A stretch of DNA of 64,000 nucleotides. It comes from Papaver somniferum. Taxonomy: Eukaryota > Streptophyta > Magnoliopsida > Ranunculales > Papaveraceae. Below are positions 22,372-33,622 of this stretch, piece by piece. Where the stretch lies: positions 122,829,849 through 122,893,848 of the forward strand of contig NC_039359.1 in the NCBI RefSeq assembly GCF_003573695.1, written 5' to 3'. The translations under genes and the position numbers were made by a program. Within the stretch, counting starts at the first letter, position 1; each line of letters opens with the position of its first letter. Under the pieces are notes generated by a model that was given only the letters and a program-made list of their open reading frames with translations, was not told the origin of the DNA and ran no database searches.

Positions 22372-24354
22372 GGAAAATTGAGATGGATTTGATTGTTAAC
22401 TGCATCAAAATAAGTGATTTCCAAGGAGAGCATAGAAGGGGGTGCAGTATCATCGACAGAATAAGTAGAAGACAAACCACATACCTGAACGAAGTTTTGA
22501 AGAGCCAACTGATAAGCAGAACCGTTATCCGTTGAGAACAAGCTACCAAGTATCACCTTACGTACTGAAGTAGTCTTACTCTGAGAAGCAAGATAACAAT
22601 AAGTGCGAGTATCCGCCATAGTGTAAATACCAAGGCCCCCATCTTTGATAGACAAGGTATCCAATCTCTGTTGTAAATTCCCAAAACCAGCTCCATCACC
22701 CGTGATTAAAAGCCTCAAATATTTGAGTAAATGGTCATTAAAAAGGTCAGTAGCCAGTTGTAAAGCTGCGGGGTTGGAAGTTCGCATTGCAGAATATAAT
22801 CTGGACACCCTCGCACAATTGCGAAGTAACAACATCTCACTTTGAGGGTCTCTGAGTTTTTTGATGGCGAACATTAATTGAATAGTCTTGTTCACCTTTC
22901 TAAGAACCATATCACTCATGAAGTTTAAGTCCAGAGTCACAGGACCCCCTAAAAGTTTAACGCCATTGCCGGGCCTACCGATATCATTTGGGAAAAACAC
23001 CTTCGTCCAAACTTCGTGGATCTACTGATGTCCAAAAGATTTTAGTTTTCTTAATATTAAGATGTAGTCCCCTAGTCGACCCCTCAGCTTCTTTAATGCT
23101 CAAAGCTTTGGCCACCTCAAGCTTGTCACTGATGATAGTTCCATCATCAAGGTACCAGGCGTGCAAATCCAGTTTACACTGAGAAGCAATAGATTTCACA
23201 AGCGGATGGAGAGTAAGATAAAATAAAAGGGTACCTAGGGGGTCACCTTGTTGAAGACCAAGCGCAGAAGACAGAATATATTGGTCATAGTAAAGTCTTT
23301 GGCATAACAAAATTCTACCCAACGAGAAATACCTGGACACTGAAGCCGGACTTCCTTAATGAGATGAGATCTACGAGCCATGTTGAACGCATTAGAAAAA
23401 TCAATAAGAAACATTGACATCTTGTCTGAATGTCCTTTCAACTCCAGTAACCCATTTACAGCAGATAAAATACCTTCACCCTCAACCGGCACACCAACAC
23501 CAAATTGATGATCCCCTAAATAAGAAGTCATGGCCTTGCCAACGGAGAAGGCGACCACCTTGGAGACCAATCGACGCCAAATGGTACCAACCGCAATAGT
23601 CCTTAGCCCACCCCCGAGTTTGAGTAAAGGCGTAAGAGGTTCACTAGCAATGTACTCACCTAGAGCATTGGGGCATTTGCCTACCAGCTAAAGGTTGACA
23701 ACTCCTGTAATCGATGCCAACAGCTCATCAACAACTGCCGTTGTTGCTCCACTCAACGCATCAATTATATGTTGTGCACGCAGGCCATCACGACCACAAG
23801 AAGTACCTTTGGGAAGCTCTTGATGGCACCAAGGAAACCTTCAAATCAACTGTAACAGAGTTACAACCGATAGCCTCATTAGGAATGGAAGGTTGAGGGG
23901 CATAAGGGTGCTTAGCTTGCAGTTCAGCCAAGGTACTCTCATTGTGAGGGGAACCACCGTTCGAAGAAAACACGTGGATAACAACAGAATAATTTCTGAA
24001 GATGATTTTCTTTTGGCAGGCGCGTAGGTTAGCAGATTCAGGCTTGTTCTTGCTGTCATGTTTAATAGTACGTTGTCGAATTGGCGAGTGTAACATCCTG
24101 GTAAGCAATGTGTAACAGCCATTGGGCGCCTCCCTGGTCGAAAGAGCTTGATTAATAGAAGCTACTTGGAGCCGTTTCCTGTTGTTAGACCTTTCCTTAG
24201 CTGAACTCTTAGGCCGATATAGTGACAAGGTACAAACATGTAGCAGAATGAGTTGTACCCAAGATGATAAGTTGGCCGGATTAGCTAAAACCTTGTCGAG
24301 GCAGGCTTTCAGGACTCTCGAAAAGCTAAGCCTGCACTGATGGGGGATCGACAA
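22284..24354 (-). pseudogene. Reverse transcriptase region of the same element
   Basis: Several frames together give LSFSRVLKACLDKVLANP, then an N-terminal Pro-rich linker, LLKLGGGLRTIAVGTIWRR, MFLIDFSNAFNMARRS (RT motif A), LGLQQGDPLGTLLF (motif B), AWYLDDGTII (motif C with the catalytic DD) and LNIKKTKIFW (motif D). Frameshifts occur near 22990, 23270 and 23700, with a stop near 23690. The catalytic Asp pair is retained, but no single frame covers the domain. Confidence 0.75.
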
Positions 24355-24405
24355 GACCGTAGTAAACTTCCTTTGGAAGGCTGCATTAAGCAGCTCTGTG
24401 ATAGT

Positions 24406-24540
24406 TAAGAAAAAAAATCCAATTTAATTTTGTTAAAAAAATTTGATTATAATAATTTTTAAAAACAATTTTTTTCTTTTAATGAAAATAATAGGTTTTC
24501 TCAATTATGATTAAAGTAATCAGTCATTAAGAAGATTGAA
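24406..24540. other. AT-rich junction between two LINEs
   Basis: About 135 bp of nearly pure A/T separates the truncated 5' ends of the minus-strand LINE (left) and the plus-strand L1 (right). Nothing else is seen. Confidence 0.5.
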
Positions 24541-24555
24541 AAATGGTGGATTGTT

Positions 24556-26375
24556 ATGGAGTTAAGTCCAAGTTTTGTTTTCTTTAAGAAGCTTCAGAAT
24601 TTGAAAATTTTCTTGAAGAATTGGAATAGGGAGGAGTTTGGTTCTGTTAAGAAGGATAAGAAGGAAATGACTTTGAAGATTGATAGCTTGGATCAGCTGG
24701 AAGAGGGAGGAAGGCTTACTTCTTTTCAGTTTCAAGAAAGAGTTGAAAGTGCATTGAATCTCAAAGAAATTACCAATATGGAGGCTAGGAAATGGTACAC
24801 TAGAGCTAAACAAAATGATTTTAAATATGGAGATTTTAATACTTCTTACTTTCATAGGATTGCATTCTCAAGGAAAAAACGAAATACAATTGTGAAGCTG
24901 GAAATTGATGGGGAGGATTGTTTTGAGCAGGATAAGATCAAGTTTGAAATGAGGAATTATTATGCTCTTTTGTTTACTGAACAAAATGATGTCTCATTTT
25001 CTATGAATAATCTTGATTTTCCTAAGTTAACAAGTGAAAAATGTAATTGGATGGAGAGGGAATTTTCTGAGGAGGAGGTGTTTGAGGTAATTAAACATTT
25101 TGGAAACAATAAGTCTCCAGGACCTGATGGGTTTTCCATGGAGTTTTATAAGAGTTGCTGGAATATATTGAAGAAGGATTATGGAAATGATGAAGGAGTT
25201 TTTCACTTATGGAGGATGGGATTGGAGGCTTCATTGCTCTTTCTTGTCTTTGATTCCTAGGAAGACTGATTCTTGTTTACCGGAAGATTTTAGGAATTTA
25301 AGTTTATTAGGAAGTGCTTATAAGATCTTATCTAAAGTTCTTGCTAATAGATTGAAGAGGGTGATGAATAAGCTTGTGTCTGATTTCCAAGGAGCTTTTA
25401 CCAAAAACAAACAGATTTTGGATGGAGTTTTAATTGCAAGTGAATGTATTGATAAAAGGATGAATACTAAGGTTCCAGGTTTGGTGTGCAAGATATATAT
25501 AGAGAAGGAATTTGATAATGTGAAATGGAATACTTTGTTATGCATCTTGGAGCATCATGGTTTTGGTGCAAAATGGATCTCTTGGATCAAATGGTGTATT
25601 TCTGCTTCTCACATTTCTGTGCTTGTAAATGGAAGTTGTATAGAGAAGTTTAAGCCTTCAAAGGGCTTGACACAAGGAGATTCTTTGTCTCCATTCTTGT
25701 TTTTGTTGGTGGTGGAGATTCTTTCTAAACTGATGAAGGATGCTGAGATGAGAGGAAAAATTCATGGCTTTGAAATGGAGGAAGAGGGATTAGTGGTATC
25801 TCATTTGCAATTTACAGATGATACATTGATTTAAATCAATGCAGACGAGGAGGATTTTAGAAGACTTCTTATTATTCTAACTACTTTTGAAATGATTACA
25901 GGTTTAAAGCTTAATCTGGAAAAGAGTTCAATGGTTAGTGTTGGAGCAGACAACGTTATTAAAGACTTGGCAATGGAGTTGGGATGTAGGACAGAGCAAC
26001 TTCCAATCAAATATTTAGGAATGTCATTGGGTGCACAAATGTATGCGAAGAAGTTATTCAAATAATTGAAATGAGACTTGAAATGTAAGGAGAGTTTTGA
26101 ACAAGGCAGGAAGGCTGGTGCTGATTAAGAGTTGTTTGGCTAGTTTGACATTATACTTCTTGTCTCTGATACATATGCCTGCTAGTGTTAATCTAAAACT
26201 GACAAGACTGATAAGAAATTTGTTGTGGGGGTCTGGTGTGTCAAATAGGAAGATGTGTTGGGTGTTCTGGATTAAAGTGTGCATGCCAAAGAGAATGGGT
26301 GGTTTAGGAGTGAAGAATCTAAGATACACAAGTAGGGCTCTGAAAGAGAAGTGGATCTGGAGGTATTCAAAATAA
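24556..26375 (+). pseudogene. L1 reverse transcriptase
   Basis: Starts with the pre-RT segment (LKNWNREEFGSVKKDKKEM, WYTRAKQNDFKYGDFNTSYFH), then NNKSPGPDGFSMEFYKSCW, LPEDFRNLSLLGSAYKILSK, GLTQGDSLSPFLF and LQFTDDTLI, which keeps the catalytic Asp pair. LPIKYLGMSLGA and GRLVLIKSCLASLTLYFLS follow. A frameshift near 25190-25260 and a stop at 25834 right after the DD motif break the frame. Family normally nicks and copies itself at chromosomal targets by primed reverse transcription; this copy cannot. Confidence 0.85.
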
Positions 26376-27016
26376 AAGATGCTTTGGAGAAAAGTGGTTC
26401 AACAAAAATCTAAAAATCAAGAGGAAGCTTTGATTCCAGTAGATGATGGTAAACCTTATGGAAAGGGAATGTGGAAGACTATATTGAAGTCAACTGTGTT
26501 TCTACAGGAGCATTTTATTTTCCTGGTGAAGAATGGAAGGGGAATAAGGTTTTGGTTGGACAAGTGGAATACTAATGGACCATTGAAGAATAGGTATCCT
26601 GCTGCTTACAGGGCATGCAGTAACAAAGCTTGTTATGTTGCAGAGATGATTCATGAGGGGGTATTATGTCTGAAGTCAAGAAGAAATTTATCTGCTCAAG
26701 AAGAATTAGAATGGAATTTACTGTGTAATGAGCTAGGTCATGTATCGGTGTTGGTGGATGATGAGGATATTGTTTCTTGGATGGGAGAGGAGTACACAAT
26801 GAAGAAAAGTTATGCACTACAGAGAAGACATACCTTATAACTTTGACAAGTTCTTATACAAGGTAAGTTTTATGCTTTGGGAAAACTTCCATGACTCTTT
26901 ACCTACTTTGTTTATGCTGGAACATAAAGGGGTAAATATACAAAATACTATATGTAGTATATGTAATAGAGAAGAGGAGACATTAGATCATATTTTTCTG
27001 CGCTGTGATTGTAGCG
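26376..27016 (+). pseudogene. L1 zinc-binding (zf-RVT) region, first part
   Basis: Encodes NGRGIRFWLDKWNTNGPLKN, then DDEDIVSWMGEEYTMKKSYA. After a frameshift come LWENFHDSLPTLFMLEHKG and CSICNREEETLDHIFLRCDC, the CX2C...HX4-5C zinc motif. The reading stops where the insertion at 27017 begins. Confidence 0.75.
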
Positions 27017-30000
27017 CCCCCAAAGTTAGCAACTGACTGATCCAAGAAATTAACGAATAAAGAGGCACTAAGGATCTAAAACATTTACTTAAACATTTAA
27101 TTAAGAAATGTGTTATAAAAACTTAACCCAAAAACTAGCCCGGTCTGAAATATATATACAAGAACTCCTCTCAAATGATACTTATACAGTAGTCATTTGG
27201 TTTACAAATAGAATATACAACATAACAAACATAACAGAAGTTAACCAACTAACGAAATCAACCCTTGAAGCTTTCGCTGCGCAACTCTGATCTGTCTCTG
27301 AAACTGAAAGTGGGAATGGGTGAGCACATCATCCCTAAAAGGGGTGCCCAGTAGGAATATAACATTTAACTTTCAAGAAATCATGGCAAGACATGGAAAA
27401 CATGAAAATGTTTTCCCAAACATCAAAAAGTGACCAAGTCACTGTAATAAACAAACATGTATATGGACAAACTCCTTCTTCAAACAATGTATAATATAGT
27501 TGTAATTTCGAACTCGCAAATCACACCTAATAGCTATTGATGTCACCAATTCCTAACTCGCAAACTGATGACCAATAATAAGCATAAAATCTCGAATTCA
27601 TGTAGATATAAATGGGAAGGAGCGTATCCTATATACCACAGGTGGAAATTCTTATTTCCCATAACAATTCATGACGACAAAAAAACATTACAAGTCCTTT
27701 CCAAACCATGGAAAGATTAAAAGAGTCAACAGAACTATCATAATACAAACTAAACAAAACATGGAATGCACAGACAGTAAATACATGAGTTTGTAAAACG
27801 TAAACTTTTGTAAAAGAAACAACAATGGTTTCAAAAGAGTTAAATGTAAATTCCCACCTCTTTTGATGACAATCCACGCCTACCTCGAGATCCACGATCC
27901 ACCGATTCATCCTTTGAATCGATCGCTGTTAATAAAGACTAACTGTTAATCACACAAGAACTCTAAGAATTTAGCCAAAAAGGCTCACAACATAATTTCA
28001 TACAAGTTCCAGTTATAAGCTAAGTGAACTATCTAATGGTTCTAAGCCCAATTATTATTCTACACTTTTTATTTATCTATCTTTAGTATATCTAAGGTTT
28101 ACTAATTCAATTAGATTGTTTCTATAATCCAATAGCTAAGTCTTATAAACATCTACAACTTTGTAGAAGGAATCAAAGACTAATTCGGACCATAAGGAGT
28201 CCAATCCATCAAACTAGGAAAACTAGCCCTATGTCCAAGTCCTTTAAACCAGCCCATTAACCTAAGGCCCAATCCATTCAGGTTAACTAACGGTCAAAGG
28301 ATTCAACTAACAGTCCACATCCGTCCAAGGTCAAGTCCAGGGTTAAACGGTCAACGAGTCAAAATCCACCGAGTCAAGTCGGGTCAACTGAGTTAAACTG
28401 ATTCAACTCAGAGAAAACCGAGTCAGCCAAACTAACTCAAGGCCAAAGCCTTTGCAAAGGCCAAAAGCTGAACTGCACCATAATGGTGCATCACCAGTCT
28501 CAACACACTAAACTAAGCAACATTCCTCCCTGCCATAACTTCATTTCTAACTCTACTCCATTAACACTTCAAATCTACTAAACTAAAATTATACATTTAT
28601 TCTTAAACAAACTTTGAATTTCAAATACAAATACAAACTAAGCTTACATGCAATTGCAGCTCTAAGCTCCTACAAGAGATATTCAACTCCACACACTCAT
28701 CTACCTTCATTCTAAAGCCTCAATCACATAATCTTCTTTTGCTGGATCAGAAACCTTATAGTTCAATCCACTAACTGCAGGTCATCTACAGAACTCATAC
28801 ACATCCATTCTCTACTCAATTCTAACAACACTGAATTATAACACATCTCAGATTCATCTTCTTTTCACAACCACCATTAACTCAGCTTCTTCTAATTTCA
28901 GTTCACTCTCTCATCTGAACTGTCAAACAACTCATTAAACCACAAACACACACACCCAAACCAATTCTAATTCCATCTCCACCAGTCTCTAATTTCTATT
29001 TCTATTTTGGTACACAGATTATCCATAAATCACTTTAACTGCACAACAAACCTTGTTCTAGCTGCCACCACTTCATTACCCTGCCAATTTCATTCTCCTT
29101 GCACCTCATAATTCATACCACTAACACCACTATGCCATCTCTTAACTCAATCTAAACTAATACAACTCATCAATAACTCAACTCGCAACACCTGCAGTCA
29201 CAGATACACAAACAACATCATATCTAGCTACTAATCCCCTCTAGACTGCCATTACAACACCAGCAGACCTCCAATGCCATCCCTGCATTCAATAACATCA
29301 CAAGGACCACATAACAACATCAATATCCCCATACTTCATCTCAGAGTCACATTCAATTCTCAGAACACATATACCCTTCTATAAGACTCTTGTTCTTCAC
29401 TTGCATAACTAATTTGCATCCACAATCACAATTCCATTCTATAATCATCTAAATCTCAGTTTCATCATATCTTCCTCAACATCCATAAATTCATTTAACT
29501 GAAATCAGAAGCTTTACTAAGATAATGAGAATAAATTACGTCAAAACAGATTCTCTCAACCAACTGCAATCAAACCCTTCTTTAATCTGATTCGACTTAG
29601 TAATACATCACCATCTCATCCCTAATCCATCAGTTCATCACATTCAATTCCCGATAATCTTTATTACAACAGAGTCAAACCCTAATTCTTCAATTTGGGG
29701 AAGAACAGAAACCCTAATCTCCTTAATCTCGAATTGATCTTCAAAACAACCCTACATCTCCAATTAAACAACAACCCAGTTGTTATTTATCCTTCAACGA
29801 CACTATATCATCATCAATTTTACACTAACCCCAACCTCAGAAACCCTAACCTCTAATTCACTTCCCCCTTTCGAGTCTGAATCATCAACAAACACCATAA
29901 CCATCACCAACAACTACTGCATAACCTTTTACACCTCCTATCGATCACAAATCTTCCGTTTGATTCTCGAAATCGACTAAGAAGGAAGAACAGGAGAAGA

Positions 30001-30341
30001 AGAGAGAAAGAAGAAGAGAAAAAGAAGAAAGAAGAAGATAAGAAAGAATACGAAAGAAGATATGATTTATCTTCTCAGTGGTGTCGATAAGACCAAGCCA
30101 AAATACTGATACACCCAGCAAATTGGATAAGGGCAGTCCCAGTCGGTCCAGTAGCAAAAAGACTATTTTTCCCTTCAAACAAATCTGATGATATCTTCTT
30201 CGTCCATTATCCGAATGACACGTTCGAGTAGTCCATTCTGCGTAACTTTTCGAGATTTATCCATCGGTACTAATTTCACATCTAGTTCGTTGTTAGATTA
30301 ATTTCTATTAATTAATGTTCTTGTTAAACTAATCGTGTTAT
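27017..30341. mobile_element. 3.3 kb insertion in the LINE, probably a solo LTR (minus)
   Basis: It is bracketed by TAGCG on both sides (27012-27016 and 30342-30346), a candidate 5-bp target duplication, and the LINE protein resumes beyond it. It has no coding frame of note. Read on the minus strand it has a TCTTCTTTC-rich stretch, several AACCCTAA/TTAGGGTTT motifs (29700-29850), then long Leu/Ser-poor noncoding sequence. Size, 5-bp duplication and lack of coding suit a long solo LTR, perhaps Ty3/gypsy. TG...CA ends are not evident, so the class is uncertain. Confidence 0.45.
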
Positions 30342-30346
30342 TAGCG

Positions 30347-30720
30347 GCTAAGACGTCTTTTAACTGGTCTAATAGCGTTGACGTGCTTGAGGGTCCTTAC
30401 AGTGATCTCGAAAAACAGGTTTGGGACTACTTTGTTAAGGCCTGTCATGCGAACTGGAATCTTCCTGCAACAGTTCTTGATTTGTTTCAATATTGGAAAG
30501 GTGTTGTTCTAAATGGCAGAAGGAAGGAAGTTTGGGAGAAGCTCATGTATGCAATCTTATGGCATTTATTGAAGACAAGGAACTCCATGACATTCAGAGG
30601 AAGGAAAAAGCTTTTTGAAGAAGTGTATTTAAATATCAAGCAATCCATTATTCTTTTCCGCTTTGAGAAAGATGGTTTTAGAGGGTATTCTGTAAGTCCA
30701 ATTTTATTTTAATTGGGAAA
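30347..30720 (+). pseudogene. L1 ORF2 C-terminal tail, second part
   Basis: Encodes EKQVWDYFVKACHANWNLPA, then GRRKEVWEKLMYAILWHLLK and FRGRKKLFEEVYLNIKQSII, ending near NWETVL-like sequence with a stop. This is the standard end of RNase H-less plant L1 ORF2 proteins and continues the fragment that stops at 27016. Confidence 0.75.
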
Positions 30721-31039
30721 CTGTTTTGCACTTATAATGTAGTGTTAAGCAGTTTCCAAGCTTTGTAACTTAATTTCGTTTTTCATCTTAATATAACCTT
30801 CTATATTTCAAAAAAGAAAAAAGAACTTTAACAATCACCCATAAAATGGATTATGGGCTTAATAATTGATCAAAAACAGTTACCAAACGACCCTTATATG
30901 TATTTTCTAAATCTTTTTTATTTCTCTACTAGGAAAAAATACACTTTAATTCTATAGCGTATAAATGTTGTAATTTCGAGTGAGTTATCACCGTGTACAT
31001 TGGTCAAGGACCAAAAAAACTAAAGAACTACTCTCATGA

Positions 31040-31680
31040 AAGCTCTTCCAGCAAGGTCATCATGGATCAACATACGAATAGCATCCGGAGGTTGATTAAT
31101 CCATACACCCTCTAACTCCCTTGCTGCTCTACTTTGGCTAACCAATCAACCACTGAATTCGCCTCTCTATATCTCTGTTGAAAGATAATAGATTCAAAAT
31201 TATCTTTTAGAATACTAATATCTCCCACAAAAGCATATAAGCTCCATGGAGCTTGAACTTCCTTGTTACACAGTTGGATAGCGTAAGTCGAATCACTTTC
31301 AACTTCTACCTTCTTTAATCCCATTTCGTTAGCCAGAAGCAAACCATTCCTTATAGCCCAAACTTTTGCCACATTGTTGTCATTCTTGTAGATGTGCTTA
31401 GCATAACAGGCAAGAAATTCATCCTGATCACCACGCAAAATCCCTCCTATACCTGCAAGGCCTTGCTGATTTGAAGCTCCATCACAATTCAGTTTAGCAT
31501 GATCTAGTCCAAGATACATCCAAGGTACTGGCACATCAACAGTTCTATGTTGAACCTGCCCCATCCTTCGTGTAACACCAATAAATTCTCTAGCCTCCTT
31601 TAAAGCTCTGGCAAGCACCCTATTCGGCAAAAAAGCAATCCTCCTAAATATCCAATCAATATTTTTATTTTGCAGAAGTG
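31040..31680 (-). pseudogene. RNase H-like (RVT_3) domain, LINE 3' fragment
   Basis: The minus strand encodes LDHAKLNCDGASNQQGLAGI, VAKVWAIRNGLLLANEMG, KVEVESDSTYAIQL and YREANSVVDWLAK. The CDGAS, Glu/Asp (ESDS) and final Asp positions of the RNase H-like fold are all present. Just after, the frame ends at 31112, but a second frame continues with NQPPDAIRMLIHDDLAGRAF, the usual end of these LINE proteins, so a frameshift is present. Upstream sequence up to 31819 is open but unrelated. A LINE 3' fragment is likelier than a host gene. Confidence 0.65.
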
Positions 31681-31995
31681 ACCCATTTAAACTTCTAATC
31701 TTAGATGATTTATGCATTTTTCTTGTAGGACATAAGTATTGCGGTAAAAAGTTGTGAAAAGAAAAAGTTTTGCTTAATATTATGAAAAGAAATGGACATG
31801 AATACTTCGCTGCAACCACTTTTGATTTATTTAACTTATATTGTATTATTAGATTTTCTACACATGTACTTCTACTTACATAATTTGACCAAAATCTAGT
31901 AAAATAAATTCACCAAGATCAAAAGATATATTGATATATAAATGATGGATAATTCCTTTTCATTTCTTGTTTGCAAATAGCAAGCTATTGTCTTC

Positions 31996-32373
31996 TCAAT
32001 ACTTTCCTCCAGACACCATCGACAGGTCAACAAATCGAGCCGTCAAGAGTTTTGAGATACCGTCAGCTTCTTCATTAGAACAATAAGAAGACCCGTTATC
32101 AAAATTCTTCAAGTAACTAGATGGATCATATGATGCCCGAATTCCACGAGTTGAAGAACCAAATATTTTCTTCTTTTCTTTGTTTATTCTTCTCAGCAGT
32201 ACTCTCCACTTTGGAGTACTGGATAACTGATGGTGATTCAATTTCAACTTATTATAGTCGAACATAACTGTGGCTGAATCATCCCCGGGTGCCATCAAAA
32301 AAGTGTTTTGACCTGAGCCGTCCTTTTTGCAGCCAAATAGTGATTGACATATATGATAACTAATGCCCACCAT
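31996..32373 (-). CDS. Small conserved plant protein of unknown function
   Basis: A single-exon 125-residue frame. It has an N-terminal Cys-containing stretch (GISYHICQSLFGCKK), then APGDDSATVMFDYNKLKLNH, PKWRVLLRRINKEKKKIFG, then SYDPSSYLKNFDNGSS, and a C-terminal LLTARFVDLS. The order VPGDD/VMFDY, a PKW...RI..EKK.IF basic helix, YDP.SY..NFD and a final ARF.D is the pattern of a plant-specific family of short uncharacterised proteins, some stress-induced in other species (from memory of the family, not checked). The upstream TATA box, tidy 5' UTR length and unbroken frame suggest a working gene. Start chosen is the first ATG; a second at APGDD is possible. Confidence 0.7.
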   Translation of the reverse strand: MVGISYHICQSLFGCKKDGSGQNTFLMAPGDDSATVMFDYNKLKLNHHQLSSTPKWRVLLRRINKEKKKIFGSSTRGIRASYDPSSYLKNFDNGSSYCSNEEADGISKLLTARFVDLSMVSGGKY

Positions 32374-32471
32374 GGTAATGCAAAGAGAGCTAACACTAGA
32401 AATACGAATTCACAAAATGGTTATATTGCTGTGGTATTTTGTTGTTGTGCATTTTAGTTAAGTTCACCAGC

Positions 32472-32485
32472 TATTTATATTTATA
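32472..32485 (-). promoter_or_regulatory. TATA box of the 31996-32373 gene
   Basis: Minus strand TATAAATATAAATA, about 100 bp upstream of the ATG. Immediately upstream of it a unit of about 30 bp (ATGTTCTTAATAAAGTTATT plus flanks) is duplicated at 32487-32549, which may alter spacing of upstream elements. Confidence 0.6.
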
Positions 32486-32781
32486 GATGTTCTTAATAAA
32501 GTTATTGGAAAGTATATTTACAGATGTTCTTAATAAAGTTATTGGAAAGAGCTGTCGAGTCCGCATTGAATTGATCCTCACTTCAATTCACTTTCGTGCA
32601 ATGAACCTATGTGTAAATTGTGAGGACCTAGGTGAACAAAGGGATTATAATAGTAATACTTTTGGATTCTTTAATTCATTTGTTTATCCAGTGAATTGTT
32701 CCGAACTTTACGGGAATAAGATTTTCTTCGAATCGAAATTATATTTGGCCGGCTATTCTAGTTTTGCTAAGGTTAACGAAC

Positions 32782-33622
32782 AAGGTTATTATTGGGGCGT
32801 CACATTTTAATAGAGGGGTTTCATTTGGATTTTTAATGTCCAAGAAAATAGTTAGATATACTAACACATATACAAAATGTCTAGATTATCCTTTAACTAG
32901 AAGTGATTTTACGTCTAGGTTTGGATTAATTCCAACCGTAGAATTTTATTTGCATTTAATTTTACGTCCAGGTTTGGATTACTTCCAACCGTAGAAGCTC
33001 ATTTTACGTCCAGATTTCTTTTAATTCCAACCGTAGAATCCGATATTACGTCCAGTTTTCTTTTAATTCCAACCGTAGAAGTGATTTTATGTCCAGGATT
33101 GGATTATTTCCAACCGTAGAAGTGATTTTACGTCCAGGTTTGGATTAATTCCAACCGTAGAATTTTATTTGCATGTAGTTTTACGTCCATGTTTGAATTA
33201 GTTCCAACCATAAAAGCTCATTTTACGTCCAGGTTCCTTTTAATTCCAACTGTAGAGTCTGATTTTATGTCCAGTTTTCTTGTAATTCCAACCGTAGAAG
33301 TGATTTTACGTCCAGGTTTGGAATATTTCCAACCGTAGAAGTGATTTTACGTCTAGATTTGGATTATTTCCAACCGTAGAAGTTTATTTTACGACCAGTT
33401 TTTCTTCCCACAAAAACCTTGTCCCAAAATTCACCAAGTATACAACAAAATTCATTAATTTAATTTTTATCTAATTAAATTAAATTAAAATTAACTAAAT
33501 AAGGGTTGTTTAGTCATTACAAAATTATTAGAAATAAGGGTTTTTGATATTACTTATGAGTGATCCATTTTTATCCTATTAGGTGACGCCTCTCTAATGG
33601 AATGTGACGCCCTAATAGCCTT
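32782..33622. mobile_element. TIR element with internal minisatellite
   Basis: Inverted ends: AAGGTTATTATTGGGGCG on the left and AAGGCTATTAGGGCG read inwards from the right. Both continue with TCACATT and a TTAGAGAGG-like stretch. No transposase frame. Target duplication is unclear (TTAACGAAC against TTAATAAAT at best). The centre is the minisatellite at 32900-33400. Confidence 0.5.
32900..33400. repeat. Minisatellite, about 11 units of 39-51 bp
   Basis: The unit contains TTTTACGTCCAGG, TTTGGATTA and TTCCAACCGTAGAA. Five unit variants (for example one with TTTTATTTGCAT and one with AAGCTCATTTTACG) occur in the same order twice. The second set starts about 220 bp after the first, so there is a higher-order repeat. 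Confidence 0.75.

Larger units (their letters stand above)
21620..24405 (-). mobile_element. Non-LTR retrotransposon with probable restriction-like endonuclease
   Basis: Read from 24405 to 21620, the order is an N-terminal segment, reverse transcriptase, a connecting region, a CCHC-type finger, and a nuclease-like C-terminus. It is not related in sequence to the L1 elements in this window. No apurinic endonuclease domain is visible, but the 5' end is missing. Frameshifts and nonsense codons make it a dead copy. Confidence 0.65.
24541..30830 (+). mobile_element. 5'-truncated L1-type LINE split by a 3.3 kb insertion
   Basis: The first part (24541-27016) starts just after the endonuclease domain. 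It runs through the reverse transcriptase to the zf-RVT motif, ending in EETLDHIFLRCDCS. The second part (30342-30830) continues with KEVWEKLMYAILWHLLKTRNSMTF, the usual L1 sequence after the zinc motif, and finishes in an A-rich tail near 30814-30826. This copy has no C-terminal RNase H. Stops and frameshifts make it inactive. Confidence 0.8.

Noticed and set aside
31681..31819. N-terminal extension of the RNase H frame as a host gene
   Set aside because: Sequence before the RNase H domain matches no protein; the downstream frameshifted tail is LINE-like, so a LINE fragment is simpler.
32900..33400. CRISPR-like array
   Set aside because: Tandem minisatellite without spacers inside a TIR element.
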